A stretch of 7,472 bases of DNA from JBFIHZ01 sp041601535 (GTDB taxonomy: Bacteria; Pseudomonadota; Gammaproteobacteria; Xanthomonadales; SZUA-36). The stretch is from positions 1 through 7,472 of the forward strand of contig JBFIHZ010000198.1 of the NCBI GenBank assembly GCA_041601535.1, in the 5' to 3' direction. Positions 1-6,436 of the stretch are shown here, piece after piece. The stretch's first letter is position 1. Every line of letters starts with the position of its first letter. The translations under genes and the position numbers were made by a program. Under the pieces are notes generated by a model that saw only the letters and a list, made by a program, of their open reading frames with translations, ran no database searches and was not told where the DNA came from.

Positions 1-617
1 CGGTCGGCGATATTGCGCCCACCCACCACACCGACCAGGTCATCCACCGCAAACAACTTGTTGTGCATGCGCTGGTTAAAACGCCGAAAACAACACGCCA
101 CCGCGCTGATCCAGTCTCGCCGGGCCATTTTGGCCTTGTTGAACGACGGGTTGTAGAAGCGGATTTCAAAATTGCTGTGAGCCAGTGTCAGGTTGACCAG
201 GTATTTCAGGTCCGACACGCTGAACATCTGGTCCAGCAACAGCCGCACTTTCACACCACGCCGTGCGGCATTGAGCAATTCGTTGAGGAACAGTTCACCG
301 GTATCATCTTTGCGCAGGATGAAGTTCTGCACCTCGATATTCCGACGCGCCGCGCGGATCAGGTGTAGTCGAACTTTCAGGGCATCTTCGCCCACCTCAA
401 GCAGGGTCACGTGATGGCGGTCTTGCGCAATAGCAGTGGCGGCGAACTGCAACAGCGGGGAATTTTCACTGCACCGGTCCGGCTTTTCGGGCTTGCAGCT
501 CAGTGCCTGCTGGCGTGCCAGCGCCACCCGCTGATCAACCTGCTCTACCCTCCAGGCCGACAGTGAGCAACCAGACAGGAGCGCCAGGCACAGCAGCATC
601 AAGCCAAAACGTGACAC
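1..617 (-). CDS. Phospholipase D / cardiolipin synthase-like lipoprotein, N-terminal part (runs off left edge)
   Basis: Seen: an open minus-strand frame with no stop before the window edge. It contains RMHNKLFAVDD near the left edge, which fits the HxKx4D motif of the phospholipase D superfamily (H codon 65-63, K 59-57, D 44-42), followed by the family-typical VGGRNIAD. Upstream segments fit the same fold: ALKVRLHLIRAARRNIEVQ, then ARRGVKVRLLLD, then FEIRFYNP. This is the layout of ClsC-type cardiolipin synthases, which make cardiolipin by phosphatidyl transfer. Only the first HKD motif is in the window. The N-terminus MSRFGLMLLCLALLSGC is a lipoprotein signal with lipobox LSGC. Ser follows the Cys, which by the usual rule favours export to the outer membrane. 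The GTG at 617 gives the most normal signal length. GTG 665 (4 nt after the transferase stop) and ATG 599 are alternatives, and none has a clear Shine-Dalgarno. The gene follows the transferase gene as an apparent operon partner. Family call is firm; substrate is not known. Confidence 0.82.
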   Translation of the reverse strand, partial: MSRFGLMLLCLALLSGCSLSAWRVEQVDQRVALARQQALSCKPEKPDRCSENSPLLQFAATAIAQDRHHVTLLEVGEDALKVRLHLIRAARRNIEVQNFILRKDDTGELFLNELLNAARRGVKVRLLLDQMFSVSDLKYLVNLTLAHSNFEIRFYNPSFNKAKMARRDWISAVACCFRRFNQRMHNKLFAVDDLVGVVGGRNIAD

Positions 618-669
618 GGCAAAGTGGGCCAAAAGGCTGGTTGGGCGGAGCTGCGGCAGAATCACGAAT

Positions 670-1446
670 TCACTGCACCGGCATCAGCTGATAACAGGAA
701 ATGTTCAGCTCAGGCTGCCGCGCCGCCACCGCGCCGACAAAATCATCGGTTGGATTAACCAGTGCCAGCGACCAGGCTTCAGCTTCATCATCATCCATCG
801 CCAGCACCCGGGGCGGCAGATCGGGGTTCATTTCCAGTGTGAAACGGCATAACTGGTTGGCGATGCCCAGACCGGAGGCCTTCACCACCGCCTCGTTGCA
901 TGACCAGGCGCGCAAGAACGCTTCATCCAGGCGTTGTGGTCCAAGGGCCTTAAGAGCTGCAAACTCATCGGCACTGAAGTACCGCTCGGCCAGGCGCAAG
1001 GCGCTGCGGGCACGGCGCGAGGAGGGTTCGAGATCAACACCCAGCGGGCAGGTGGTTGAAATACCAATCAACAGGCGATCCTCGCTTTTCGCCATGCTGA
1101 AATGCAGCGACACGTCATGCACGGAAGTATCCAGCACCGGTTTGCCCCGGTTGCTGCGATTCACCACCACATCTTTGCCCGCCAGGCCCAGATAGGCTCC
1201 CAACAGCAGGCGCAGATAAAAACGACGCAGCAAACGCAGTTGACGGGCACCAGGGTGCTGCTCCTCTGCCGCCTGAGGGTCTCCGCCCAGTGCGCGTTGC
1301 AGGGTCCCACCCAGCTGACCCAGGTGCAGATACCACAGATGCACCTCGTTCTCAGCAGGTAGCGGCATCTCCAACACAGGCATGTGCCTGAGTTTGAATG
1401 CCTCAGGCAGAATCCGTTTCTGTTTGCTTTCGCATTCCACGTCCAC
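670..1446 (-). CDS. Sfp-type 4'-phosphopantetheinyl transferase
   Basis: Transfers the phosphopantetheine arm of CoA to a serine of carrier proteins, making active holo-ACP in the cytoplasm. The 258-residue length suits the Sfp/Gsp class. Motifs seen in order: NRGKPVL (99-105, P1), SLHFSMAKS (113-121), LGVDLE (135-140, the Mg-binding Asp/Glu motif), ERYFSADEF (154-162) and WSCNEAVVK (181-189). Glu185 and Lys189 of the last motif match the catalytic Glu and Lys of Sfp. Two positions differ from the usual consensus: FSMAKS replaces FNLSHS, so the CoA-contacting His becomes Lys, and N184 replaces the Lys of the KEA motif. The GTG at 1446 is chosen because AGGAAA lies 6 nt upstream; a Met at 1383 would give a shorter protein starting just before the conserved PLPAENEVHLW. 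The gene is divergent from oleA and followed at once by the PLD-like gene. The target carrier protein is not in the window. It could serve fatty acid synthesis in general rather than the Ole pathway. Confidence 0.9.
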   Translation of the reverse strand: MDVECESKQKRILPEAFKLRHMPVLEMPLPAENEVHLWYLHLGQLGGTLQRALGGDPQAAEEQHPGARQLRLLRRFYLRLLLGAYLGLAGKDVVVNRSNRGKPVLDTSVHDVSLHFSMAKSEDRLLIGISTTCPLGVDLEPSSRRARSALRLAERYFSADEFAALKALGPQRLDEAFLRAWSCNEAVVKASGLGIANQLCRFTLEMNPDLPPRVLAMDDDEAEAWSLALVNPTDDFVGAVAARQPELNISCYQLMPVQ

Positions 1447-1450
1447 ACTG

Positions 1451-1456
1451 TTTCCT
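1451..1456 (-). promoter_or_regulatory. Shine-Dalgarno site for the phosphopantetheinyl transferase
   Basis: AGGAAA on the minus strand, with AGGA ending 6 nt before the GTG at 1446. It supports GTG 1446 over the next in-frame GTG at 1440 (12 nt away) and over ATG 1383. Confidence 0.6.
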
Positions 1457-1467
1457 GGCTGACCTTG

Positions 1468-1485
1468 CGGGCGGCTTGCCGCCCG
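1468..1485 (-). other. Perfect GC-rich hairpin in the transferase 5' leader
   Basis: CGGGCGGC-AA-GCCGCCCG as read on the minus strand is an exact 8-bp inverted repeat with a 2-nt centre (a 4-nt loop if the central pair opens). It lies 21 nt upstream of the transferase GTG and just inside the transcript predicted from the candidate promoter at 1498-1526. No U-run follows, so it is not an intrinsic terminator. It could stabilise the 5' end of the mRNA, act as an operator, or be an accident of GC-rich DNA. Confidence 0.5.
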
Positions 1486-1497
1486 GCTGCCCCGATC

Positions 1498-1526
1498 AGT
1501 CTAGCCTAAGCCTGCGCTGGTTTGAA
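1498..1526 (-). promoter_or_regulatory. Candidate sigma70 promoter for the transferase-PLD unit
   Basis: On the minus strand, TTCAAA (plus 1521-1526, 4/6 match to TTGACA) and TAGACT (plus 1498-1503, 4/6 match to TATAAT) are 17 nt apart. Transcription would begin near 1490 and give a leader of about 44 nt that contains the hairpin. The -35 box overlaps the first TGAATCG repeat. Prediction by eye only. Confidence 0.4.
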
Positions 1527-1577
1527 TCGGCGCGCGCGTGCCCGCCCGCTGAATCGTCCGTTGCACAGGCTGAATCG
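1523..1577 (+). repeat. Three direct copies of TGAATCG in the divergent intergenic region
   Basis: TGAATCG occurs at 1523-1529, 1550-1556 and 1571-1577, with start-to-start spacings of 27 and 21 bp. The first and third copies extend to TGAATCGGC, and the second and third are both preceded by GC. Copy one overlaps the candidate -35 box of the transferase promoter, and copy three lies just upstream of the candidate oleA -35 box. This placement suits a regulator binding between divergent genes, but no regulator family is recognised and chance is not excluded. Confidence 0.45.
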
Positions 1578-1587
1578 GCACCGGCCC

Positions 1588-1614
1588 TTGATCACAGCGG
1601 CGTTCGGCTATACC
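1588..1614 (+). promoter_or_regulatory. Candidate sigma70 promoter for the ole operon
   Basis: TTGATC (1588-1593) and TATACC (1609-1614) with a 15-nt spacer, slightly shorter than ideal. Transcription would begin near 1621, about 27 nt before the oleA ATG. It is the best-looking promoter on this strand in the intergenic region. Prediction by eye only. Confidence 0.35.
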
Positions 1615-1647
1615 TTAGGACGGTTACCAGCCTTACGTACCCTCTTC

Positions 1648-2664
1648 ATGATCTTCAAAAACGTTGTTATTCAGGCCATTACTGCCGTAGAGCCGCCTAT
1701 TCGCGTCACTTCGCGAGAACTTTCCGAACGCCTGGCGCCCACATTGAAGCGCCTGGGCATTCGCACTGACTTGCTGGAGGAGCTTTCCGGCATCGTGGCG
1801 CGCCGGTTTTGGAAAAACGGCACGCTGCCTTCTGATGCAGCCACGCTGGCCGCGGAAAAAGTATTGGCTGATACCCAGCTGGACCGCAGCCGCATTGGCG
1901 TAATCATTAATACTTCGGTGTGCCGCGATTACCTCGAGCCCTCCACCGCCTGCATCGTGCACGGCAACCTGGGCCTGAGTGAGGAGTGCATGAATTTCGA
2001 CGTGGGCAACGCCTGTCTGGCGTTCCTCAACGGTATGGACATCGCGGCACGCATGATAGAACGCGAAGAAATTGACTACGCCCTGATCGTCGATGGCGAA
2101 TCCAGCGGCCCCATTACCGAGGCGACCATTGAGCGCATGCTGGGCCCGGACATAGACGAAAAGCAGTTTCGTGCCGAGTTCGCCTCCCTGACCCTGGGTT
2201 CAGGAGCAGCAGCCATGATCATGGCACGCCGTGAACTGGCGCCGCAGGGCCACAGCTACGTCGGCAGCGTGTCGCGCTCCGCCACCGAGTTCAACCAGTT
2301 GTGCCGCGGTCAGATGGACCAGATGGTCACCGAAACCAAGATTCTGTTGAGCGAAGGCCTGAAACTGGCCGCCAAAACGTTTAATGCCGCGCGTATCGCG
2401 CTGGGTTGGGTTGTCAGTGAACTCGACCAGTTCGTCATTCACCAGGTAAGCAAGGTGCATACCGAATCACTGGTGCAAATGCTCGGACTGGACCCGAAGA
2501 AAGTGCATGCCATCTACCCGGAAATGGGCAATATCGGCCCGGCTTCCGTGCCCATCGTGCTGGCCCGGGCACTGGAAAACGGCAAAATCAACAAAGGTGA
2601 CCGTGTGGCGTTGCTGGGTATCGGTTCCGGTCTGAACTGTTCCATGGCGGAAATCGTGTGGTAA
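1648..2664 (+). CDS. oleA: OleA, thiolase-fold acyl condensing enzyme
   Basis: Condenses two activated fatty acyl chains head-to-head (non-decarboxylative Claisen) into a 2-alkyl-3-ketoacid, the first step of long-chain olefin synthesis. Starting at ATG 1648 the protein has 338 residues. Its active-site residues fall at E97 (RDYLEPST), C123 (NACLAFLNG), H265 (VIHQVSK) and N295 (EMGNIG). These match Xanthomonas campestris OleA E117, C143, H285 and N315 with one constant offset of 20, which I attribute to a tag in the published numbering. The N-terminus MIFKNVVIQA and the run APTLKRLGIR are also typical of OleA, which separates it from FabH. The frame stays open back to 1522, but the added 42 residues are Arg/Pro-rich intergenic translation and are rejected. 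No Shine-Dalgarno lies directly before the ATG; the nearest purine-rich run, TTAGGACGG, is about 25 nt upstream. It is the first gene of the ole cluster and probably associates with OleB, C and D. Confidence 0.95.
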   Translation: MIFKNVVIQAITAVEPPIRVTSRELSERLAPTLKRLGIRTDLLEELSGIVARRFWKNGTLPSDAATLAAEKVLADTQLDRSRIGVIINTSVCRDYLEPSTACIVHGNLGLSEECMNFDVGNACLAFLNGMDIAARMIEREEIDYALIVDGESSGPITEATIERMLGPDIDEKQFRAEFASLTLGSGAAAMIMARRELAPQGHSYVGSVSRSATEFNQLCRGQMDQMVTETKILLSEGLKLAAKTFNAARIALGWVVSELDQFVIHQVSKVHTESLVQMLGLDPKKVHAIYPEMGNIGPASVPIVLARALENGKINKGDRVALLGIGSGLNCSMAEIVW

Positions 2665-2740
2665 TGCGGTAGAGTTTACGGTCAAGCAGCGGCCACCACC
2701 GCTCCGCCTGCAACCCTGAACCTTAACCACCGGCAGAGCC

Positions 2741-3661
2741 ATCATCTACCAGCCTCCCCGACATCTCTACCCTTTCACCAGCCACTGGCTGGAGCGGGGC
2801 GGGCATCGTCTGCATTACCTGGATGAAGGCCCGTGCGACGCCCCGCCGGTGCTGATGCTGCATGGCAACCCCACCTGGTCGTTTTACTACCGCAACCTGG
2901 TGCTGGCGCTGCGCGAAACACACCGTTGCATCGTGCCCGATCACATCGGCTGCGGGCTTTCCGACAAGCCTCCCTTGAGCGCCTATCCGTACCGGCTGGA
3001 AAACCGGCTGGAGGACCTGGCAGCGCTGATCAGCCAGCTGGACCTGGATCAGCCCCTGTCACTGGTGATGCATGACTGGGGCGGCATGATCGGTATGGCC
3101 TGGGCGGTGGCGCACCCCCAACAGGTTGAACGGCTGGTGATCATGAACACCGCGGCCTTTCCGCTGCCGGCGGAAAAACGCCTGCCAGCGGCGCTGGCAT
3201 TGGCACGTGACAGCAAACTGGGTGCCTGGCTGGTGCTGCACTGCAACGCCTTTGCCGCCAGCGCGGCCCGCGTCGGCTTCAAGCAACCGGTCAGCCGGCA
3301 GGTGCGCAAAGCCTATGCCGCACCCTATGATTCGCCGGCAAACCGTATTGCCACATTGCGCTTTGTACAGGATATTCCGCTGTGTGAGGCAGATCCGGGT
3401 TTTGACATTCTGCTCAATACCGCGGAGCATTTAAGCCGCTTCAGCGATTCTCCCTGCCTGATAGCCTGGGGAGAAAAGGATTTTGTATTCGACCGGGCCT
3501 TCCTGGCGAAGTGGCTGGAAATCTATCCGCAGGCAGAAGTTCACCGCTTTGCCGATTGCGGCCACTATATACTTGAAGATGGCGGACCGGCACTGGTCGA
3601 AACAATCCGACAATTTATCGATATCAAGGATGATACGAGCCATGGACACAGCGGTGACTAA
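2741..3661 (+). CDS. oleB: OleB, alpha/beta-hydrolase beta-lactone decarboxylase
   Basis: Haloalkane-dehalogenase-like alpha/beta hydrolase that, in the Ole pathway, decarboxylates the beta-lactone made by OleC to a cis-olefin and CO2. Counting from 2741 the protein has 306 residues. It shows HGNPTW (41-46, oxyanion-hole region), nucleophile D112 in MHDWGG, an acidic residue in GEKD (about D247) and catalytic H275 in DCGHY. Homology clearly begins upstream of the first usual start: the frame reads IIYQPP, LYPFTSHW and HRLHYLDEG before GTG 2849, and OleB proteins normally have this N-terminus. The frame opens after a TGA at 2717-2719 and contains no ATG, GTG or TTG before 2849. ATC at 2741 is therefore chosen as the start; a G-to-C error at 2743 or 2746 would also explain it. 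Starting at GTG 2849 would remove the first strand and leave only four residues before HGNPTW. No good Shine-Dalgarno is visible. The 3' end overlaps oleC by 20 nt. Function is firm; the start is not. Confidence 0.88.
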   Translation: MIYQPPRHLYPFTSHWLERGGHRLHYLDEGPCDAPPVLMLHGNPTWSFYYRNLVLALRETHRCIVPDHIGCGLSDKPPLSAYPYRLENRLEDLAALISQLDLDQPLSLVMHDWGGMIGMAWAVAHPQQVERLVIMNTAAFPLPAEKRLPAALALARDSKLGAWLVLHCNAFAASAARVGFKQPVSRQVRKAYAAPYDSPANRIATLRFVQDIPLCEADPGFDILLNTAEHLSRFSDSPCLIAWGEKDFVFDRAFLAKWLEIYPQAEVHRFADCGHYILEDGGPALVETIRQFIDIKDDTSHGHSGD

Positions 3662-5348
3662 ACCCTGGAACAGCGACACCACCAGTAATATCGCCGGCGC
3701 ATTGGCCTGGCAAGCCAGCCAGCAACCACGCGCCACAGCCATTCATTACCCCGCCAGGCGTTCATTCAAAAGCAAAAAATACGCCTCTGTCAGCTATGCC
3801 GGGCTGGAAGAACTCAGCAACCAGTATGCCCATGGGCTGACCGCCTATGGCATCGGACCGGGCACCCGCACCGCCCTGATGGTGCCGCCGGGGCTGGAGT
3901 TTTTCGCTTTGTTTTTTGCCTTGTTCAAGGCCGGCGCGGTACCGGTGCTGATTGACCCGGGTATTGGCAAGGATGCGCTGAAACAGTGTCTCGACGAAGC
4001 CGCGCCGGAAGCCTTTATCGGTAGCACCAAGGCCCATTTGGCCCGCCGCTCGCTGGGCTGGGCCAAAGACTCATGCAGCTTGTTTGTCAGCGCGGCGCCC
4101 ACCCTGGGGCTGGGCTTTCTGACCGGCGGTATCAGCCTGAAAAAACTGCGGCAAATGGGCGGCGAGTCCACCGAGCCTGTGCTGCACGCCGCCAAACCGG
4201 ACGAAATGGCCGCCATCCTGTTCACCTCCGGCAGCACCGGCGCGCCCAAGGGCGTGGTCTACCGTCACCGCCATTTCGGCGCGCAGGTGGATATGCTGCG
4301 GCGGGCATTTGATATTGAAGCGGGTGAAGTCAGCCTGCCAACCTTCCCGCCATTTGCGCTGTTCGACCCGGCGCTGGGCATGACCACCGTGGTTCCGCAA
4401 ATGGACCCGACCCGGCCAGCAGAGGTGGATGCAGAGCGGCTGGCCTGGGCCATAGATGAGTTCAAGGTCACCAATATATTCGGCTCGCCGGCCTTGCTGG
4501 ACACCGTCAGCAGGTGGGCGGAACAAAACGGCAAACGCCTGTGGAGCGTACGGCGGGTGATCACCGCCGGCGCGGCGGTTCCCATCAGCACCATCCGGCG
4601 GATGGAAAACGCCCTGGCCAATGATGCGGAAATCCACACACCCTATGGCGCCACCGAGTGCCTGCCGGTGACCAGCATCGCCAACGAACAACTGAACGAC
4701 CGCATCGCGGCCATGACCGAATCCGGCGAAGGTATTTGTGTCGGCTACCCGGTATCACCGAACCAGCTGCGGGTGATTGCCATCAGCGATAACGTATTCC
4801 GGGAACTGGCCGAAACCACTGAAATGCCACCCGGAATGCCGGGTGAAATCATCGTCTCCGGCCCCAGTTGCACCGACACCTACTGGCGGCGCCCTGGCGA
4901 GACCGAGCTGGCCAAGATCAAGGATGAGATGGGCAATATCTGGCACCGCATGGGCGATATCGGCATTATCGATGGTCAGGGCTGCCTGTGGTATTGCGGC
5001 CGTGCCTCGCAGCGCATAGAAACCGGGCAGGAAATCCTGTTCGCCGACCAGGCCGAAGGCATATTCAATCAGCACCCTGACGCGGTCCGCACCGCGCTGG
5101 TTGGTGTGGGCGCGCCGGGGCGGCAAATACCGGTATTGTGCGTTGAAGTAAAAGGCAAGCTGGCGCCGGTGGATTACGAGCGGGTGCATTTTGACCTGCT
5201 GCAACTGGCGCAGGCGCATGCGCTGACCCGCTCCGTGCGCACCGTGCTGTTTCACGATGGCTTTCCGGTGGATATCCGCCATAACTCGAAGATCCGACGT
5301 GAAGAACTGGCTGCCTGGGCCACGCGGAAAATGCAGGAGAAGGCATGA
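3642..5348 (+). CDS. oleC: OleC, ATP-dependent beta-lactone synthetase
   Basis: ANL-superfamily adenylating enzyme that activates the 2-alkyl-3-hydroxyacid with ATP and closes it to a cis-beta-lactone, releasing AMP and pyrophosphate. From ATG 3642 the protein has 568 residues. Motifs: phosphate loop TSGSTGAPKG (195-204), PYGATE (334-339), MGDIGIIDG (437-445) with the ribose-binding Asp, GRASQRIETG (453-462) and C-terminal catalytic Lys K550 in HNSKIRREE. YRHRHF directly after the P-loop is typical of OleC and unlike general acyl-CoA ligases. The start is placed at 3642 because AAGGA (3626-3630) precedes it by 11 nt and the frame upstream of it, open to 3483, is only out-of-frame oleB. An alternative ATG at 3630 would overlap the Shine-Dalgarno. 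The 20-nt overlap with the oleB end suggests translational coupling. In some bacteria OleB and OleC are fused; here they are separate. Confidence 0.95.
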   Translation: MDTAVTKPWNSDTTSNIAGALAWQASQQPRATAIHYPARRSFKSKKYASVSYAGLEELSNQYAHGLTAYGIGPGTRTALMVPPGLEFFALFFALFKAGAVPVLIDPGIGKDALKQCLDEAAPEAFIGSTKAHLARRSLGWAKDSCSLFVSAAPTLGLGFLTGGISLKKLRQMGGESTEPVLHAAKPDEMAAILFTSGSTGAPKGVVYRHRHFGAQVDMLRRAFDIEAGEVSLPTFPPFALFDPALGMTTVVPQMDPTRPAEVDAERLAWAIDEFKVTNIFGSPALLDTVSRWAEQNGKRLWSVRRVITAGAAVPISTIRRMENALANDAEIHTPYGATECLPVTSIANEQLNDRIAAMTESGEGICVGYPVSPNQLRVIAISDNVFRELAETTEMPPGMPGEIIVSGPSCTDTYWRRPGETELAKIKDEMGNIWHRMGDIGIIDGQGCLWYCGRASQRIETGQEILFADQAEGIFNQHPDAVRTALVGVGAPGRQIPVLCVEVKGKLAPVDYERVHFDLLQLAQAHALTRSVRTVLFHDGFPVDIRHNSKIRREELAAWATRKMQEKA

Positions 5349-5444
5349 CTCCCGCCGCCGTCCCATGCCGCTAGGTTCAATTAAAAATTCATCGGCGCAG
5401 GGTCCACAACGGACTTTATCCAATACGTACCTGGCAGGCGGCGC

Positions 5445-6425
5445 GTGAACGTGCTGGTAACCGGCGGGGCCGGCTTTCTTGGTTCTGCTGTCTGTAAACA
5501 GTTATTGCAGTTGGGCCACCAGGTGACTGCCTACCAGCGCAGCGATGCACCTGAGCTGGCGCAACTGGGAGTGCGCGTGATTCGCGGTGATATCTGCGAC
5601 GCGCACGCACTGGCCGCCGCGGCCAGTGGCTGCAATGCCGTTATCCATACCGCCGGCAAAGCCGGGGTGTGGGGCAAATTTGACGATTATCAGCGCATCA
5701 ACGTGGGCGGTACTGAAACTGTGTTGCAGGTTTGCCGGCAACACGCCATCCCTTACCTGGTGCACACCAGCTCACCCAGCATCGTGCAGGGGGGCCGCGA
5801 TATCGAGGGCGGAGATGAAAGCCTGCCGGTCAATACACATTTTCTGGCGGCCTACCCGCAAACCAAGGCAGCGGCTGAGCAGCGTGTGCTGGCTGCCAAC
5901 TGCCCGCAGCTGAAAACCACTGCACTGCGCCCACACCTGATCTGGGGCCCCGGTGATCCGCACATTCTGCCGCGGCTGGCGGCCAGGGTCAGAAACGGCA
6001 AGCTGGCCCTGCCCGGAGCGGACAAGCGCATCGACACGGTTTTTGTGGAAAACGCCGCGCTAGCCCATATCCTCGCCCTGAACGAACTGTGCGGCCAGGC
6101 TGCTGCAGCCGGCAAAGCCTACTTCATCAGTAATGATGAACCTTTGCCGCAAGGTGACATCATTCAGCGGCTGCTGCAGGCCATCGGGATCAGCGTGGTG
6201 ATACGACCGGTGCCCGCTCTGCCCGCTCGCCTGGCCGGTGCGCTGTGCGAAGCCATCTGGCGCGTGTTGCCATTGTCTTCAGAACCGCCACTGACGCGCT
6301 TTTCCGCTGACCAGCTGACCACCGCCCACTGGTACGATATTTCCGCGGCACGCCGCGACCTGGCTTATGTCCCGCAGGTGTCCATCAGCGAAGGCCTGGC
6401 ACGTCTGAAGCAGTACTCAACCTGA
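5445..6425 (+). CDS. oleD: OleD, NAD(P)H-dependent 2-alkyl-3-ketoalkanoate reductase
   Basis: Extended short-chain dehydrogenase (NAD-dependent epimerase/dehydratase fold) that reduces the OleA product to the 2-alkyl-3-hydroxyacid used by OleC. The protein has 326 residues. It starts with a Rossmann nucleotide-binding motif TGGAGFLG (GxxGxxG at 7-13), has the conserved HTAGKAGVWG stretch (68-77), catalytic Ser in HTSSPS (107-112) and the Tyr/Lys pair Y137-x3-K141 in AAYPQTK. HTAGKAGVWG is typical of OleD and of bacterial proteins related to 3-beta-hydroxysteroid dehydrogenase, so those are the alternative call, but the position after oleC settles it. Start GTG 5445 puts the Rossmann strand right at the N-terminus; AGGCGG (5436-5441) is a modest ribosome site; upstream the frame has no ATG before a TAA at 5382. 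A 96-bp gap separates it from oleC, the longest gap inside the cluster. Confidence 0.93.
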   Translation: MNVLVTGGAGFLGSAVCKQLLQLGHQVTAYQRSDAPELAQLGVRVIRGDICDAHALAAAASGCNAVIHTAGKAGVWGKFDDYQRINVGGTETVLQVCRQHAIPYLVHTSSPSIVQGGRDIEGGDESLPVNTHFLAAYPQTKAAAEQRVLAANCPQLKTTALRPHLIWGPGDPHILPRLAARVRNGKLALPGADKRIDTVFVENAALAHILALNELCGQAAAAGKAYFISNDEPLPQGDIIQRLLQAIGISVVIRPVPALPARLAGALCEAIWRVLPLSSEPPLTRFSADQLTTAHWYDISAARRDLAYVPQVSISEGLARLKQYST

Positions 6426-6436
6426 AGGGACCAGGC

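Noticed and set aside
465..681. 13-bp repeat TTCACTGCACCGG at 465-477 and 669-681
   Set aside because: Both copies lie in coding sequence (the second ends the transferase gene) in GC-rich DNA; no other copies or mobile-element hallmarks.
63..691. Plus-strand open frames near the left edge
   Set aside because: They lie opposite the PLD-like gene, whose HKD motif and lipobox fix the coding strand as minus.
1522..1647. 42-residue Arg/Pro-rich N-terminal extension of OleA
   Set aside because: It translates the divergent promoter region. ATG 1648 gives the conserved OleA N-terminus and places E97, C123, H265 and N295 at a constant offset from the characterised enzyme.
2711..2732. Telomere-like GGTTAAGGTTCAGGGTTG on the minus strand between oleA and oleB
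   Set aside because: Short, irregular and not continued; most likely chance.
3483..3641. 53-residue N-terminal extension of OleC
   Set aside because: This stretch encodes the catalytic end of OleB in another frame; ATG 3642 with AAGGA upstream fits the family.
4071..5423. Long antisense frames of up to 222 codons opposite oleC
   Set aside because: They are shadows of GC-rich coding DNA with low-complexity Arg/Gly-rich translations and no recognisable motif.
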